Of a stretch of DNA of 64,000 nt, positions 43,901 to 50,924 are shown piece by piece; position 1 is the stretch's first letter, and the number at the start of each line of letters is the position of its first letter. The stretch covers positions 992,001 to 1,056,000 of the forward strand of contig NZ_CP014263.1 of NCBI RefSeq assembly GCF_001988955.1, written 5' to 3'. The translations under genes were made by a program, and so were the position numbers. Source of the DNA: Spirosoma montaniterrae. Its GTDB lineage: Bacteria; Bacteroidota; Bacteroidia; Cytophagales; Spirosomataceae. Under the pieces are notes generated by a model. The model ran no database searches and was not told the DNA's origin. It worked only from the letters and a program-made list of their open reading frames with translations.

Positions 43901-44274
43901 ACCCGTTGCGTAAATGAGTCGATGGTTGTCACCGAAAAATCAGCGTAGCGGTGCAGAATGGTTTTGAAAACGGCGTCGGCTTTCTGGCGCAGGTCGGTCA
44001 GGGCAACGGCAAATGCATCAGACTGGCGCGGGCATTCGTACAGTTCTTCGGCCAGATCGATAGCAAGGTCATCGACCTTACCAGCGGCCAGGTCGCGGAG
44101 CCGGTCGAGAATCCGGTTTTTCATCTCATTGGCGGCTGCGTTGGTAAACGTAACGGCCAGGATATGCCGGAAATAGTCCTCTTTCTCGCCTGGTCGGAGG
44201 GCTAATTTGAGGTACTCTTTGGTAAGGGTATACGTCTTACCCGACCCCGCCGACGAACTATAGATTTTGAACAT
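40948..44274 (-). CDS. UvrD/AddA-like DNA helicase with degenerate nuclease-like tail
   Basis: 1108 residues. Superfamily 1A motifs: I IYSSSAGSGKTYTLTKEYL, Ia AVTFTNAAANEMKNRI, II ILIDEFQDTSRLQF, III LAVGDGKQAIYRFRGGD, V IQTIHKSKGLEFPVVIIPF, VI LLYVAFTRPTDRLYII. The overall plan is that of AddA/RecB-type proteins that process DNA ends. The expected C-terminal PD-(D/E)XK nuclease block appears as IVLVQYQSVGQ, where active enzymes have a pattern like VVDYKTG, so the nuclease is probably dead. No AddB-like gene is next to it in this window. Confidence 0.88.
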   Translation of the reverse strand: MFKIYSSSAGSGKTYTLTKEYLKLALRPGEKEDYFRHILAVTFTNAAANEMKNRILDRLRDLAAGKVDDLAIDLAEELYECPRQSDAFAVALTDLRQKADAVFKTILHRYADFSVTTIDSFTQRVVMAFTDELGLPYSFEVEMETDEVLELAIDSLIEKAGVDEMDEITTILSDYYTTTADEGKSWNQLPEMLREFGRNLTSDQFYEAVNAAQQLSPSAIRQIRGQLLGFTQQHEADIVAHAQRAWQRITDAGLSEDDFTYGKAGVGGFIRAVAGGDAAKEAGTRVRNAVDKGEWYGKKTPMPVQGMIDAMADELCDCLTQIETLRDERGRQVALFECLLPHLQKLALLKQMRIEFDELLRKDGRVHISEFNKKILSIVASEPVPFLYERLGEKYNHILIDEFQDTSRLQFANLLPLIENALGFEHFNLAVGDGKQAIYRFRGGDMDQIVALHRHDLNSLKHAHGPDSWTAERIAMLDGHIKDEVLNTNWRSAAPIVQFNNEFFEHTARKFEFDHPKLADVFDAEQLFHQQVSPKARPEGHVQIDFVQKDDEAKKDLTTMMLEKTIEHLNNALADGYQYGDIAVLCRRKKDARALANELNARQIPLVSADSLSLEFSDPVKWLVTVMRVLMRPDHKLWRYELLYLYHRVVRGIFPDDMLTEELRKVAETGADAVYEYLTNEGYPLNPYALGQLNPYELAERLTAQFGLFGQAEHNPFLFRFLDEVLTFNQKRSGHLADFLLYWDGVREKISVEGNARNAVQIQTIHKSKGLEFPVVIIPFANWDVAPMSKGTIWVNLDDVETDLLTHADPLGQSTRLLSAPVHPTNKLKKVPTSVSAQYEEEVTRTFLENMNLLYVAFTRPTDRLYIIGEGGDFSKEGSQKDISYWLHAFLRDGEVARNCGCSWQEGRSSYEISLCLDAFEHKKANDTADEIVLDDIISGHRLQELNLRRQADRMFDVRTFERTRERDRKLGAALSLIKGPNSIDNSLRRLVSEGLIRLSDCDDLRQSLTAIVSHPALSNLFDDTLRIDTDRSILSNKRLHGAPHRVVHFSTGRIVLVQYQSVGQPADEARDPLSSLKYFTNLYRDMGFPEVEGRLVYLSDVPEVVVV

Positions 44275-44276
44275 GC

Positions 44277-44807
44277 CTAAAAATTATACCGAATTCCCAG
44301 CCCGGTGTTCAGGCTCAGGAAAAACGGGGCCTGGAGCAGCTCGACGTAGCCGCCCCCTTCCAGAAAGAACGAATACGGTTTGTTGGCCGGGAAAATCTCC
44401 AGCCCACCAATGCCCGATGCCCCCAGCGAGAGCGCGTTCTCGAACTCGCCGTTGAGCCGGGGCGGGTAATACCGGCGCGTATTGATCTGCCCGCCAAAGC
44501 CGTAGTAGCCGCGCAGGCTTTCGTTGCTGGTCAGGGATTTATGCCACAGATAATGGCCCTGAATGCTCAAACCTACGCTGCGGTACTGGCCCGTGCGGTA
44601 GCTACGCCGGGTGCCATACAAACCGCCATACGTGCCAACGTTGAGGTCGAAGGCGTGGTTGCTGCCAAAATATTTGCGGATGTTCAGGCCCGACGGTTCG
44701 CCCAGCCGGAAGCCCACCGACCAGTTGTTATACTGCGCCTTTGCCACGTTAGTAACTGATAGCCAACCCGCTACGGTTAATGCAATCAGCAAGAAGGTCT
44801 TTTTCAT
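44277..44807 (-). CDS. small outer-membrane beta-barrel protein
   Basis: 176 residues from ATG 44807. Signal peptide (LIALTVAGWLSVTNVAKAQ), then alternating strands with many Gly/Tyr (WSVGFRLGEPSGLNIRKYF, AFDLNVGTYGGLYG, YSFFLEGGGYVEL) and the typical last strand ending in Phe (LGIRYNF). Predicted eight-stranded barrel of unknown role. It ends 3 bases before the helicase gene starts, so both may be cotranscribed. Confidence 0.8.
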   Translation of the reverse strand: MKKTFLLIALTVAGWLSVTNVAKAQYNNWSVGFRLGEPSGLNIRKYFGSNHAFDLNVGTYGGLYGTRRSYRTGQYRSVGLSIQGHYLWHKSLTSNESLRGYYGFGGQINTRRYYPPRLNGEFENALSLGASGIGGLEIFPANKPYSFFLEGGGYVELLQAPFFLSLNTGLGIRYNF

Positions 44808-44836
44808 AGAGTGGTTGTATTGCATTGTTGGCAAAA

Positions 44837-46039
44837 TTAAGCGTTCGAGACTAACTCTGGTTTCGTTGCCTGTTGGCCATTGCCAAGTGGTAAACGTGGA
44901 GTAGCTGTGTTCTCGTGTTGTTGCCGCAGCACTTCGAGCAAACGTTCGTTCTCGGCCCGTGTGCCAACCGAAATACGCAGGCAGCCGTCGCAGTGTTTTA
45001 CGCGGGAGCGGTCGCGCACAATAACCTGTTCGCGAATGAGATACTCAAACGTGGCCTGCGCATCGGCGAATCGTACTAATAGAAAATTAGCATCCGACGG
45101 ATAAATCAGTTGTACGTCGGGCAGCAATTGTAAGTGTTCAGCTAAATAGCCGCGCTCGGTCTGTATTTCGGCCACCATCGCGTTTTTGTCTGCTTCGCGT
45201 GTCAGGGCTTCAAGGGCCAGGGTCTGCGTCGGGGCCGAAATGTTGTAGGGTGGCTTGATTTTGTTCAGTACCGCAATCAGTTCCTCGCTGGCAAAGCACA
45301 TACCGAGCCGCAAACCAGCCAGCCCCCAGGCTTTCGAGAACGTTTGCAGCACCACCAAATTCGGGTAACGGTCGAGTTCGCTCGTCCATGATTTGTCCGG
45401 CGAAAAGTCAATGTACGCTTCATCGACTACCACCAGCGATTGCGTAGCCGTTTCCAGCACCGTCCGGATGTCATCGGCTCGCAGCCGGTTGCCCGACGGA
45501 TTGTTGGGCGAACACAGCCAGACGATCTTCGTGGTTTCGGTAATGCCGGCCAGCACGGCGGGCAGGTCGACCTGAAAATCAGCCGTGAGCGGGATTTTTG
45601 TAATTGCTACGTCGTTGATTGTGGCCGATACCTCGTACATGCCGTAGGTAGGCGGCATAATCAGGATGCTGTCGTGGCCGGGCGAATCCACGCCGGGCGA
45701 ATCCACGCCGGGCGAATCCACGCCGGGTATGCAGGTGGCCCGGATGAGCAGGTCGATGGGTTCGTCGGAGCCGTTACCCAGAAAAATCTGTTCGGGCCGA
45801 ACGCCCTTAATCGGGGCCAGCCGCTGTTTGATAGCCCACTGATGCGGGTCGGGGTAGCGGTTGAAGTGGACCTCGGCGGTGGTTGAGCCGCCGAGCGTCG
45901 GACCGCCGAGCGTCGGGCCGTATGGATTTTCGTTAGCGTCTAAGAAAACGCCTTCGGTGCCGGTATATTCATCACGGGCCGACGAGTAGGGTGTCAGCGT
46001 CAGGATGTGTGGGCGCAGCAGGTTTTTTAGTTGGAACAT
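44837..46039 (-). CDS. hisC: histidinol-phosphate aminotransferase
   Basis: 400 residues from ATG 46039. Blocks: DANENPYGP at the substrate end, NRYPDP, LGNGSDEPIDLLIR, PPTYGMYE, LCSPNNPSGN, VVDEAYIDF, and the PLP lysine in TFSKAWGLAGLRLG. It transfers the amino group to imidazole acetol phosphate in histidine synthesis. Two in-frame 15-base repeat expansions enlarge it: PTLGG twice (residues about 41-51) and SPGVD three times (about 105-124). A C-terminal tail (ENTATPRLPLGNGQQATKP) is extra. Last gene of the his operon. Confidence 0.94.
   Translation of the reverse strand: MFQLKNLLRPHILTLTPYSSARDEYTGTEGVFLDANENPYGPTLGGPTLGGSTTAEVHFNRYPDPHQWAIKQRLAPIKGVRPEQIFLGNGSDEPIDLLIRATCIPGVDSPGVDSPGVDSPGHDSILIMPPTYGMYEVSATINDVAITKIPLTADFQVDLPAVLAGITETTKIVWLCSPNNPSGNRLRADDIRTVLETATQSLVVVDEAYIDFSPDKSWTSELDRYPNLVVLQTFSKAWGLAGLRLGMCFASEELIAVLNKIKPPYNISAPTQTLALEALTREADKNAMVAEIQTERGYLAEHLQLLPDVQLIYPSDANFLLVRFADAQATFEYLIREQVIVRDRSRVKHCDGCLRISVGTRAENERLLEVLRQQHENTATPRLPLGNGQQATKPELVSNA
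45668..45727 (-). repeat. 15-base tandem repeat in hisC
   Basis: Three near-exact copies of a 15-base unit (CGCCGGGCGAATCCA on the plus strand) plus a partial fourth. They add about 15 residues (SPGVD units) before the strand ILIMPP. Confidence 0.9.
45884..45919 (-). repeat. second 15-base tandem repeat in hisC
   Basis: Two copies of CCGCCGAGCGTCGGA (one with a single change) code for GGPTL units next to the substrate-binding N-terminus. Confidence 0.85.
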
Positions 46040-46055
46040 GTTGCAAAGGTACAGG

Positions 46056-46145
46056 GGAACACGGATTATACAGATGAAACGGATTAACACAGATTTTTCT
46101 GTAGACATCCGTGTTGATTTGTTTCATCCGTACAATCCGTGTTCC
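46056..46145. repeat. ACGGATTA-type inverted repeat, first copy
   Basis: Arms 46056-46093 and 46111-46145: GGAACACGGATTATACAGAT-type words, about 30 of 35 positions complementary. It fills the gap between hisC and the deformylase-like gene. Confidence 0.85.
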
Positions 46146-46147
46146 AT

Positions 46148-46663
46148 TTAAGAATTTGGTGTTGGTCGCCAGCGAAACGCCTGGGCATCGATGGCCCGCA
46201 TGGTGCAGAGAATGCCGTTGAGGTGGTCGTACTCGTGCTGAATCAGTTCCGAAAGCGACCAGTCCGAAACGGGCCAGACGTGTTCGTGCCAGTGTTCGTC
46301 GCGGTAGGTCAGCGTCAAACTGCGGTGTCGGCGCACCCGAACCAGCAGGTTGGGGAAACTCATGCAATCGTCCCAAAGTTCGTCCATATCGTTGCTGACA
46401 GATGTTAGTTCGGGGTTGATAATGACCTGCGGCCAAGCCTGGCCCGGACGGTCGATATTCAGGTAGAACAGCCGTTTCATAATACCCAGTTGCGGGGCTG
46501 CAATACCGCGCCCAAACTGGTATTTGGCCCGAATCTCCTCCATTACGTTATGCAAATCAGCCACCCAGCCCGGCACGAGCGGCAGTTCGTCGGGTCGAAC
46601 GGGTTCGCAGGATTCATACAGGCGCGGGTCGCCCAGGAGCAGCAGGTCAGCGAGGGTCTTCAT
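46148..46663 (-). CDS. peptide deformylase-like protein
   Basis: 171 residues from ATG 46663. The three deformylase motifs are GRGIAAPQLG, WDDCMSFPN (normally EGCLS) and LIQHEYDHLNGIL. The metal Cys, two His and catalytic Glu are all kept, but the second motif is altered (Glu-Gly to Asp-Asp, Leu to Met), so this is a divergent type. It would remove formyl groups from nascent proteins, or act on other small substrates. It is bracketed by two copies of the ACGGATTA repeat inside the his operon. Confidence 0.85.
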   Translation of the reverse strand: MKTLADLLLLGDPRLYESCEPVRPDELPLVPGWVADLHNVMEEIRAKYQFGRGIAAPQLGIMKRLFYLNIDRPGQAWPQVIINPELTSVSNDMDELWDDCMSFPNLLVRVRRHRSLTLTYRDEHWHEHVWPVSDWSLSELIQHEYDHLNGILCTMRAIDAQAFRWRPTPNS

Positions 46664-46664
46664 C

Positions 46665-46773
46665 TGATGGAACACGGATTAAACAGATTGGACGGATTTA
46701 CACGGATTTTTTCTTGAACAAAATTTACTAATCTGTGTCAGTCCGTCTCATCCGTTTAATCTGTGTTCCATCA
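46665..46773. repeat. ACGGATTA-type inverted repeat, second copy
   Basis: Arms 46665-46708 and 46730-46773 agree at 37 of 44 positions. The right arm contains the last eight codons of the aminotransferase gene 46748-47935; the left arm starts one base after the deformylase ATG complement. Confidence 0.88.
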
Positions 46774-47935
46774 AACTGACTAAACGCTCCACTTCGTCGT
46801 CGGTATTGAAATAATGTGGAGAGATGCGCAGAGCGGCTGTGGTCATACCTTTTTGGGCGTAGTTGATGACGGCGGCATTGTACGAACTGACCGAGGTGTT
46901 AATGCGCTCGGCTAACAGGGCGGCTTTTAGTTCGGCGGCTGTTTTCTGGTTGTGAATCAGCGTAATGATGCTTGCCAGCCGGTTGCCTTCGTCCAGCAGC
47001 CGGACGCCGGGCAGTTGGGCCAGTCGCTGACGGAGGTTCGTACACAACTCGGCGTTTCGGTGAGCGATGGCGTCTACTCCCACGCGCAGGGCATAGCGGT
47101 GGGCTTCGGCGGCTCCGAGCATCAACGCGTAGGGAAATTCCCAGTTTTCAAAGCGGGCAGCGGTGTCGGCCAGCCGGTAGCTGTCGGGGCCAGTCCAGGT
47201 AGCTCCGTGCATGTCGATAAACAGGGGCGCGTAATTCTCTGACAACACCCGGTCCGACACGTAGAGGAAGCCCAAACCGCGTGGCCCGCGCAGAAATTTG
47301 CGGCAGGTGGCACTCAGGAAATCACACTGAATCTGCCCCACATCGACCGGCAACTGCCCCACCGACTGACACGCATCCACCAAATACAGTGCTCCAGCTT
47401 CGCGGCACAGCGGCCCGATGGCTTCGACTGGCTGAATCAGCCCGGAGTTGGTCGGTACGTGTGTAACGGCTACCAGCCGGGGGCGCAAAGTCTGAATTTT
47501 TTCGGCTATGTCGTCAACCGAAACGCCACCCGCCGGGTCGTCTCCGGCCCGTACTACGCGCACGTCGAACCGGTCCTGCAACGACAGAAAAGCGAGTTGG
47601 TTGGATGCGTAATCATTATTGGTGGTCAGAATAACGTCGCCCGCCCGAAACGGAATGGCCGATAGTGCCTGACTGTAGGCATCGGTCGCGCTGGAAACGG
47701 CGGCAATGTTCCGGGGTTTGGCGTTAAGCAACGCTGCCGTAGCTGCGTAAAATCCCTGAATGGCATTCTGCTGTACTTCAGCGGCTTCGTAGCCACCTAC
47801 CTGCGCTTCGAGCGTGATTGAGTCGATAATAGCCTGCACCACCGGCTGCGGCATCAGCGACGCTCCGGCATTATTGAAGTGGGTCAGCGTGTCAACGGCG
47901 GGCGTATCGGCGCGAAGGGTCTGGAGGTTGTTCAA
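46748..47935 (-). CDS. class V aminotransferase / cysteine-desulfurase-like PLP enzyme
   Basis: 395 residues. Blocks: THFNNAGASLMPQPV, VSSATDAYSQALSAIPFRAGD, AVTHVPTNSGLIQPVEAIG, YLVDACQSVGQLPVDVG, and the PLP lysine in LSATCRKFLRGPRGLGFLYV. The fold is that of kynureninase, selenocysteine lyase and cysteine desulfurase; the active-site Cys of a desulfurase is not evident, so the reaction is open. The C-terminal end MEHRLNG plus stop comes from the intergenic repeat. It lies between hisD and hisC. Confidence 0.85.
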   Translation of the reverse strand: MNNLQTLRADTPAVDTLTHFNNAGASLMPQPVVQAIIDSITLEAQVGGYEAAEVQQNAIQGFYAATAALLNAKPRNIAAVSSATDAYSQALSAIPFRAGDVILTTNNDYASNQLAFLSLQDRFDVRVVRAGDDPAGGVSVDDIAEKIQTLRPRLVAVTHVPTNSGLIQPVEAIGPLCREAGALYLVDACQSVGQLPVDVGQIQCDFLSATCRKFLRGPRGLGFLYVSDRVLSENYAPLFIDMHGATWTGPDSYRLADTAARFENWEFPYALMLGAAEAHRYALRVGVDAIAHRNAELCTNLRQRLAQLPGVRLLDEGNRLASIITLIHNQKTAAELKAALLAERINTSVSSYNAAVINYAQKGMTTAALRISPHYFNTDDEVERLVSLMEHRLNG

Positions 47936-47964
47936 TAGATAGGTATGTTGCTGTCGATAATCAT

Positions 47965-48198
47965 CTATTCACGGCCAGGTAAAGGTCTGTCTTGTCGAGT
48001 TTCGCGCTGCCATTCCGAAGCATCTCCGAATGATTCACCAACTCCGCCTTTGGCGGTTATTTCATACATTAGCTCGATAAAATTACGCTGTTTATTGGCC
48101 TGATCTACATCAATCACTCGTCCGTTAAATCTGGAAAGAACCGATAGCAGAGATTCTTTATCTTGTGGCGTATCGAACTCGATAAGTACCCGTTCCAT
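47965..48198 (-). CDS. small protein of unknown function
   Basis: 77 residues from ATG 48198 (MERVLIEFDTPQDKESLLSV). It has one short alpha/beta pattern (FNGRVIDVDQANKQRNFIELMYEI) and a polar tail (EWQRETRQDRPLPGRE). It is 32 bases after hisD and 29 before the aminotransferase start. Size and charge would fit a toxin-antitoxin component, but no partner is visible. Confidence 0.55.
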   Translation of the reverse strand: MERVLIEFDTPQDKESLLSVLSRFNGRVIDVDQANKQRNFIELMYEITAKGGVGESFGDASEWQRETRQDRPLPGRE

Positions 48199-48230
48199 AA
48201 CCTTCTCTTTTTTTAGCAAGATAACCAATT

Positions 48231-49520
48231 TTACACCAAATTCGCTTCGGTCAGACTCGCCAGCCGGATGCTTACGGCGCGTTTGTGGGCGTCGAGCGAT
48301 TCGGCTTCGGCCATCGCTTCAACCACCGGGCCAAGCACTTGCAACCCGTCCGGGCTGATGTGCTGCACCGTGATTTTCTTCACGAAACTATCGAGCGAAA
48401 CCCCGCTGTAGGCCCGTGCAAAGCCGTTGGTGGGCAGGGTGTGGTTCGTGCCGGATGCGTAATCGCCTGCCGATTCGGGCGTGTAGTTGCCTAAGAAAAT
48501 CGACCCGGCATTGATAATTTCGTCGGATACGGCTTCGGCATTTTCGACGCTCAGAATCAGGTGTTCGGCGGCATACTGGTTCAGCAAATCAATGGCGTCG
48601 GCATGGGTTTCGACCAGAATGGCCTTGCTGTTTTCGAGGGCTTTAGCCGCCAAATCGCGCCGGGGCAGTTTGCCGAGTTGCGTGCTCATCGTCAGGTTCA
48701 CGCTGTTGATGAGCCGCTTACTGGTCGATACTAATAGCACCTGACTGTCGGCTCCGTGTTCGGCCTGTGAGAGTAAATCGGCCACCACAAACGCCGGAAT
48801 GGCCGAATCGTCGGCATAAACGGCTACTTCGCTCGGCCCGGCGGGCATATCGATGGCGACGCCTTCTTTGGCAACGAGCATTTTGGCGGCTGTAACGTAC
48901 TGATTACCCGGCCCGAAAATCTTGTAAACCTGCGGCACCGACTCCGTACCATAAGCCATAGCCGCAATGGCCTGCGCTCCGCCCAGCCGAAAAATTTTGG
49001 TAATGCCAACCAGTTTAGCGGCAAAGTAAATAGCCGGGTGGTTACTGGGCGTGCAAAGCACGACCTCGCGGCAACCCGCCAACTGCGCCGGAACGCCCAG
49101 CATCAGCACTGTGCTGAAGAGCGGGGCCGTGCCGCCTGGAATGTACAGCCCAACACGTTCGATGCCGACGCTTTTGCGCCAGCACGTTACGCCCGGCATG
49201 GTTTCGATTTTTTCGACCGTCTGCCGCTGTGCTTCGTGAAACGTGCGAATGTTCTGATACGCCTGCCGGATGGCCGCTTTCAACACCACTGAAAGCTGAT
49301 TTTCAGCCGCGTCGAGTACGTCTGAAGTAACTTCGAGTTGGGTTGCATCGAGCGTCACTTTGTCGAACTGTTGGGCCAGTTCAACCAATGCAGCATCGCC
49401 ACCGGCCCGAACGCGGGCCAGAATCGGAGCCACAACGGCCTCAATCTGCTCAGTCGACTGAACGGGCCGGGCCAGCAACGCAGGCCACTCGGCCCGGTCA
49501 GGGAAAGGAATGATGTTCAT
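48231..49520 (-). CDS. hisD: histidinol dehydrogenase
   Basis: 429 residues, normal length. Blocks: TCWRKSVGIERVGLYIPGG, KIFRLGGAQAIAAMAYGTE, PGNQYVTAAK, MPAGPSEVAVYADD, the zinc-site signature LLSQAEHGADSQVLL and TNHTLPTNGFARAY. It performs the last two oxidations to histidine with NAD. Second gene of the his operon. Confidence 0.97.
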   Translation of the reverse strand: MNIIPFPDRAEWPALLARPVQSTEQIEAVVAPILARVRAGGDAALVELAQQFDKVTLDATQLEVTSDVLDAAENQLSVVLKAAIRQAYQNIRTFHEAQRQTVEKIETMPGVTCWRKSVGIERVGLYIPGGTAPLFSTVLMLGVPAQLAGCREVVLCTPSNHPAIYFAAKLVGITKIFRLGGAQAIAAMAYGTESVPQVYKIFGPGNQYVTAAKMLVAKEGVAIDMPAGPSEVAVYADDSAIPAFVVADLLSQAEHGADSQVLLVSTSKRLINSVNLTMSTQLGKLPRRDLAAKALENSKAILVETHADAIDLLNQYAAEHLILSVENAEAVSDEIINAGSIFLGNYTPESAGDYASGTNHTLPTNGFARAYSGVSLDSFVKKITVQHISPDGLQVLGPVVEAMAEAESLDAHKRAVSIRLASLTEANLV

Positions 49521-49527
49521 AGGCGTT

Positions 49528-49623
49528 GAGTGATGAGTGATGAGTGATGAGTGATGAGTAAACTAACGCCAGTAAAATACGGGTGCGTCAGCCACTCATC
49601 ACTCATCGCTCATCACTCATCAC
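49528..49623. repeat. GTGATGA heptamer array, inverted repeat
   Basis: Left arm 49528-49560 is four tandem TGATGAG heptamers; right arm 49593-49623 is the reverse complement with one change. It fills the hisG-hisD gap and would form a long hairpin in the his mRNA. Confidence 0.9.
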
Positions 49624-49625
49624 TA

Positions 49626-50477
49626 TCAATAAATCATTTTCTCAATCGGAATTACTAAAATACCTTCGGCACCAGCGGCCCGGATGGCTTCGATGTTTTC
49701 CCAGAAATCGTTTTCATTCAGTACCGAATGTACCGAACTCCAGCCTTCGGTGGCAAGGGGCGTCACGGTTGGGCTACGCATACCGGGCAACAGGGCCGTA
49801 ATCTGCGGCAGTGCCTGATTGGGCGCGTTCAGCACGATGTATTTGCTGTTTTTGGCCGCCTGCACCGACTTGATCCGAAACAGCAGCTTATCGACTAACG
49901 CCTGTTTCTCAGCATCGAGTGCAGAGTTGGCAATCAGAATGGCCTCGGAGCGAAAAATAGTTTCTACTTCCTTTAGCCCATTGCTCAACAACGTACTGCC
50001 CGAACTAACGATGTCGCACACGGCTTCGGCCAGCCCGATGCTCGGCGCAATCTCGACGGAGCCGCTGATTTCATGGATATCAGCCTGAACGCCCTGTTCG
50101 GCCAAATAGTTGCCCAGCAGGTTGGGGTAGGAGGTGGCGATGTTTTTGCCTTGCAGGTCCTGAATACCGCCCCAGTTGGTGCCGCGCGGAATAGCGATGC
50201 TCAACCGACACTTCGAGAAGCCGAGTTTATGCACCGTTTGCACGGGCCGCCCGGTCTCAACGGCCACGTTTTCGCCTACGATGCCGAGGTCGGCCACGCC
50301 GTCTTCCACGTAGCCGGGAATGTCGTCGTCGCGCAGGAACAGGAACTCGGCGGGGAAATTCGACGAAACGGATTTGAGTTTGCCGGTGCCGTAATCGAAG
50401 CGGATACCGCACTCTTTGAACAACTGATACGAGTCTTCGCTGAGCCGACCCGATTTTTGAAGGGCAATACGTAACAT
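49626..50477 (-). CDS. hisG: ATP phosphoribosyltransferase, long form
   Basis: 283 residues, the long form with a C-terminal regulatory domain. Blocks: MLRIALQKSGRLSEDSYQLF, FLRDDDIPGYVEDGVADLGIVGENV, and the PRPP loop DIVSSGSTLLSNGLKEV. The C-terminal domain (ALLPGMRSPTVTPLATEGW) is where histidine feedback-inhibits such enzymes. First structural gene of the operon, 167 bases after the leader peptide stop. Confidence 0.96.
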   Translation of the reverse strand: MLRIALQKSGRLSEDSYQLFKECGIRFDYGTGKLKSVSSNFPAEFLFLRDDDIPGYVEDGVADLGIVGENVAVETGRPVQTVHKLGFSKCRLSIAIPRGTNWGGIQDLQGKNIATSYPNLLGNYLAEQGVQADIHEISGSVEIAPSIGLAEAVCDIVSSGSTLLSNGLKEVETIFRSEAILIANSALDAEKQALVDKLLFRIKSVQAAKNSKYIVLNAPNQALPQITALLPGMRSPTVTPLATEGWSSVHSVLNENDFWENIEAIRAAGAEGILVIPIEKMIY

Positions 50478-50644
50478 GATTGACGAGGTACGAATTACGA
50501 TGGGTGATGACTATCGCACTTCGTGGATGAGCCGTGAATACAGACTACCGGGTAGCTGCATTACCGCAGTGGAAAATTGACCGCAAAACTAAGGGAAATA
50601 ACTGATTGGGCGCGTCGGCAAAGCAACGCAAAAGGGCAGCACGA

Positions 50645-50707
50645 CTAATGGCCGCGATGATGGCGACGATGTCGGAAGAAGGAACAATTGGCCCGTGACG
50701 AAATCAT
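50645..50707 (-). CDS. hisL: histidine operon leader peptide
   Basis: A 20-residue frame from ATG 50707 ends RHRRHHRGH then TAG: four His codons in the last eight. It sits between a good promoter and hisG, as leader peptides in attenuation do. When charged His-tRNA is scarce, a ribosome would stall at these codons and change folding of the following 167 bases. No classic hairpin plus T-run terminator is obvious there; CTACC-C-GGTAG near 50557 is the best palindrome. Too short for usual gene finders. Confidence 0.8.
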   Translation of the reverse strand: MISSRANCSFFRHRRHHRGH

Positions 50708-50712
50708 GGGCG

Positions 50713-50743
50713 CAAAGGTAATGGAGAGAGGGGATTCTGGCAA
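50713..50743 (-). promoter_or_regulatory. promoter of the his operon
   Basis: On the minus strand TTG (50741-50743) is followed by a 20-base spacer and TACCTTTG (50713-50720), a full match to TAnnTTTG. It lies 6 bases upstream of the leader ATG, so the leader mRNA would be nearly leaderless. Confidence 0.75.
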
Positions 50744-50771
50744 GTGGGTTGGGGAGCTACTACCGCCGACT

Positions 50772-50924
50772 TTAACCGTTGTGAGCCTTACCCTCTTTGT
50801 CTGCAATGTATGCTTTGAATTGCTCGAAGGTCATTCCGTAGGAGTCTTTGGATATCCTTTCTTTGATGTCCCGGAAGGTCTTCACGGCATCAAACTCCTT
50901 CCCTTTTCTATCCTTCGTTTTCAT
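50772..50924 (-). CDS. 50-residue partner protein of a PIN toxin
   Basis: A small frame from ATG 50924: KEFDAVKTFRDIKERISKDS then YGMTFEQFKAYIADKEG. Proteins of this shape are common in Bacteroidota and cyanobacteria next to PIN-domain toxins and are thought to be antitoxins. It overlaps the end of the PIN remnant by 17 bases, so the pair was once an operon. The TAA lies only 29 bases before the his promoter. Confidence 0.7.
   Translation of the reverse strand: MKTKDRKGKEFDAVKTFRDIKERISKDSYGMTFEQFKAYIADKEGKAHNG

Noticed and set aside
49528..49623. Tandem array as a CRISPR
   Set aside because: Seven-base units without spacers and a facing inverted copy; not a CRISPR.
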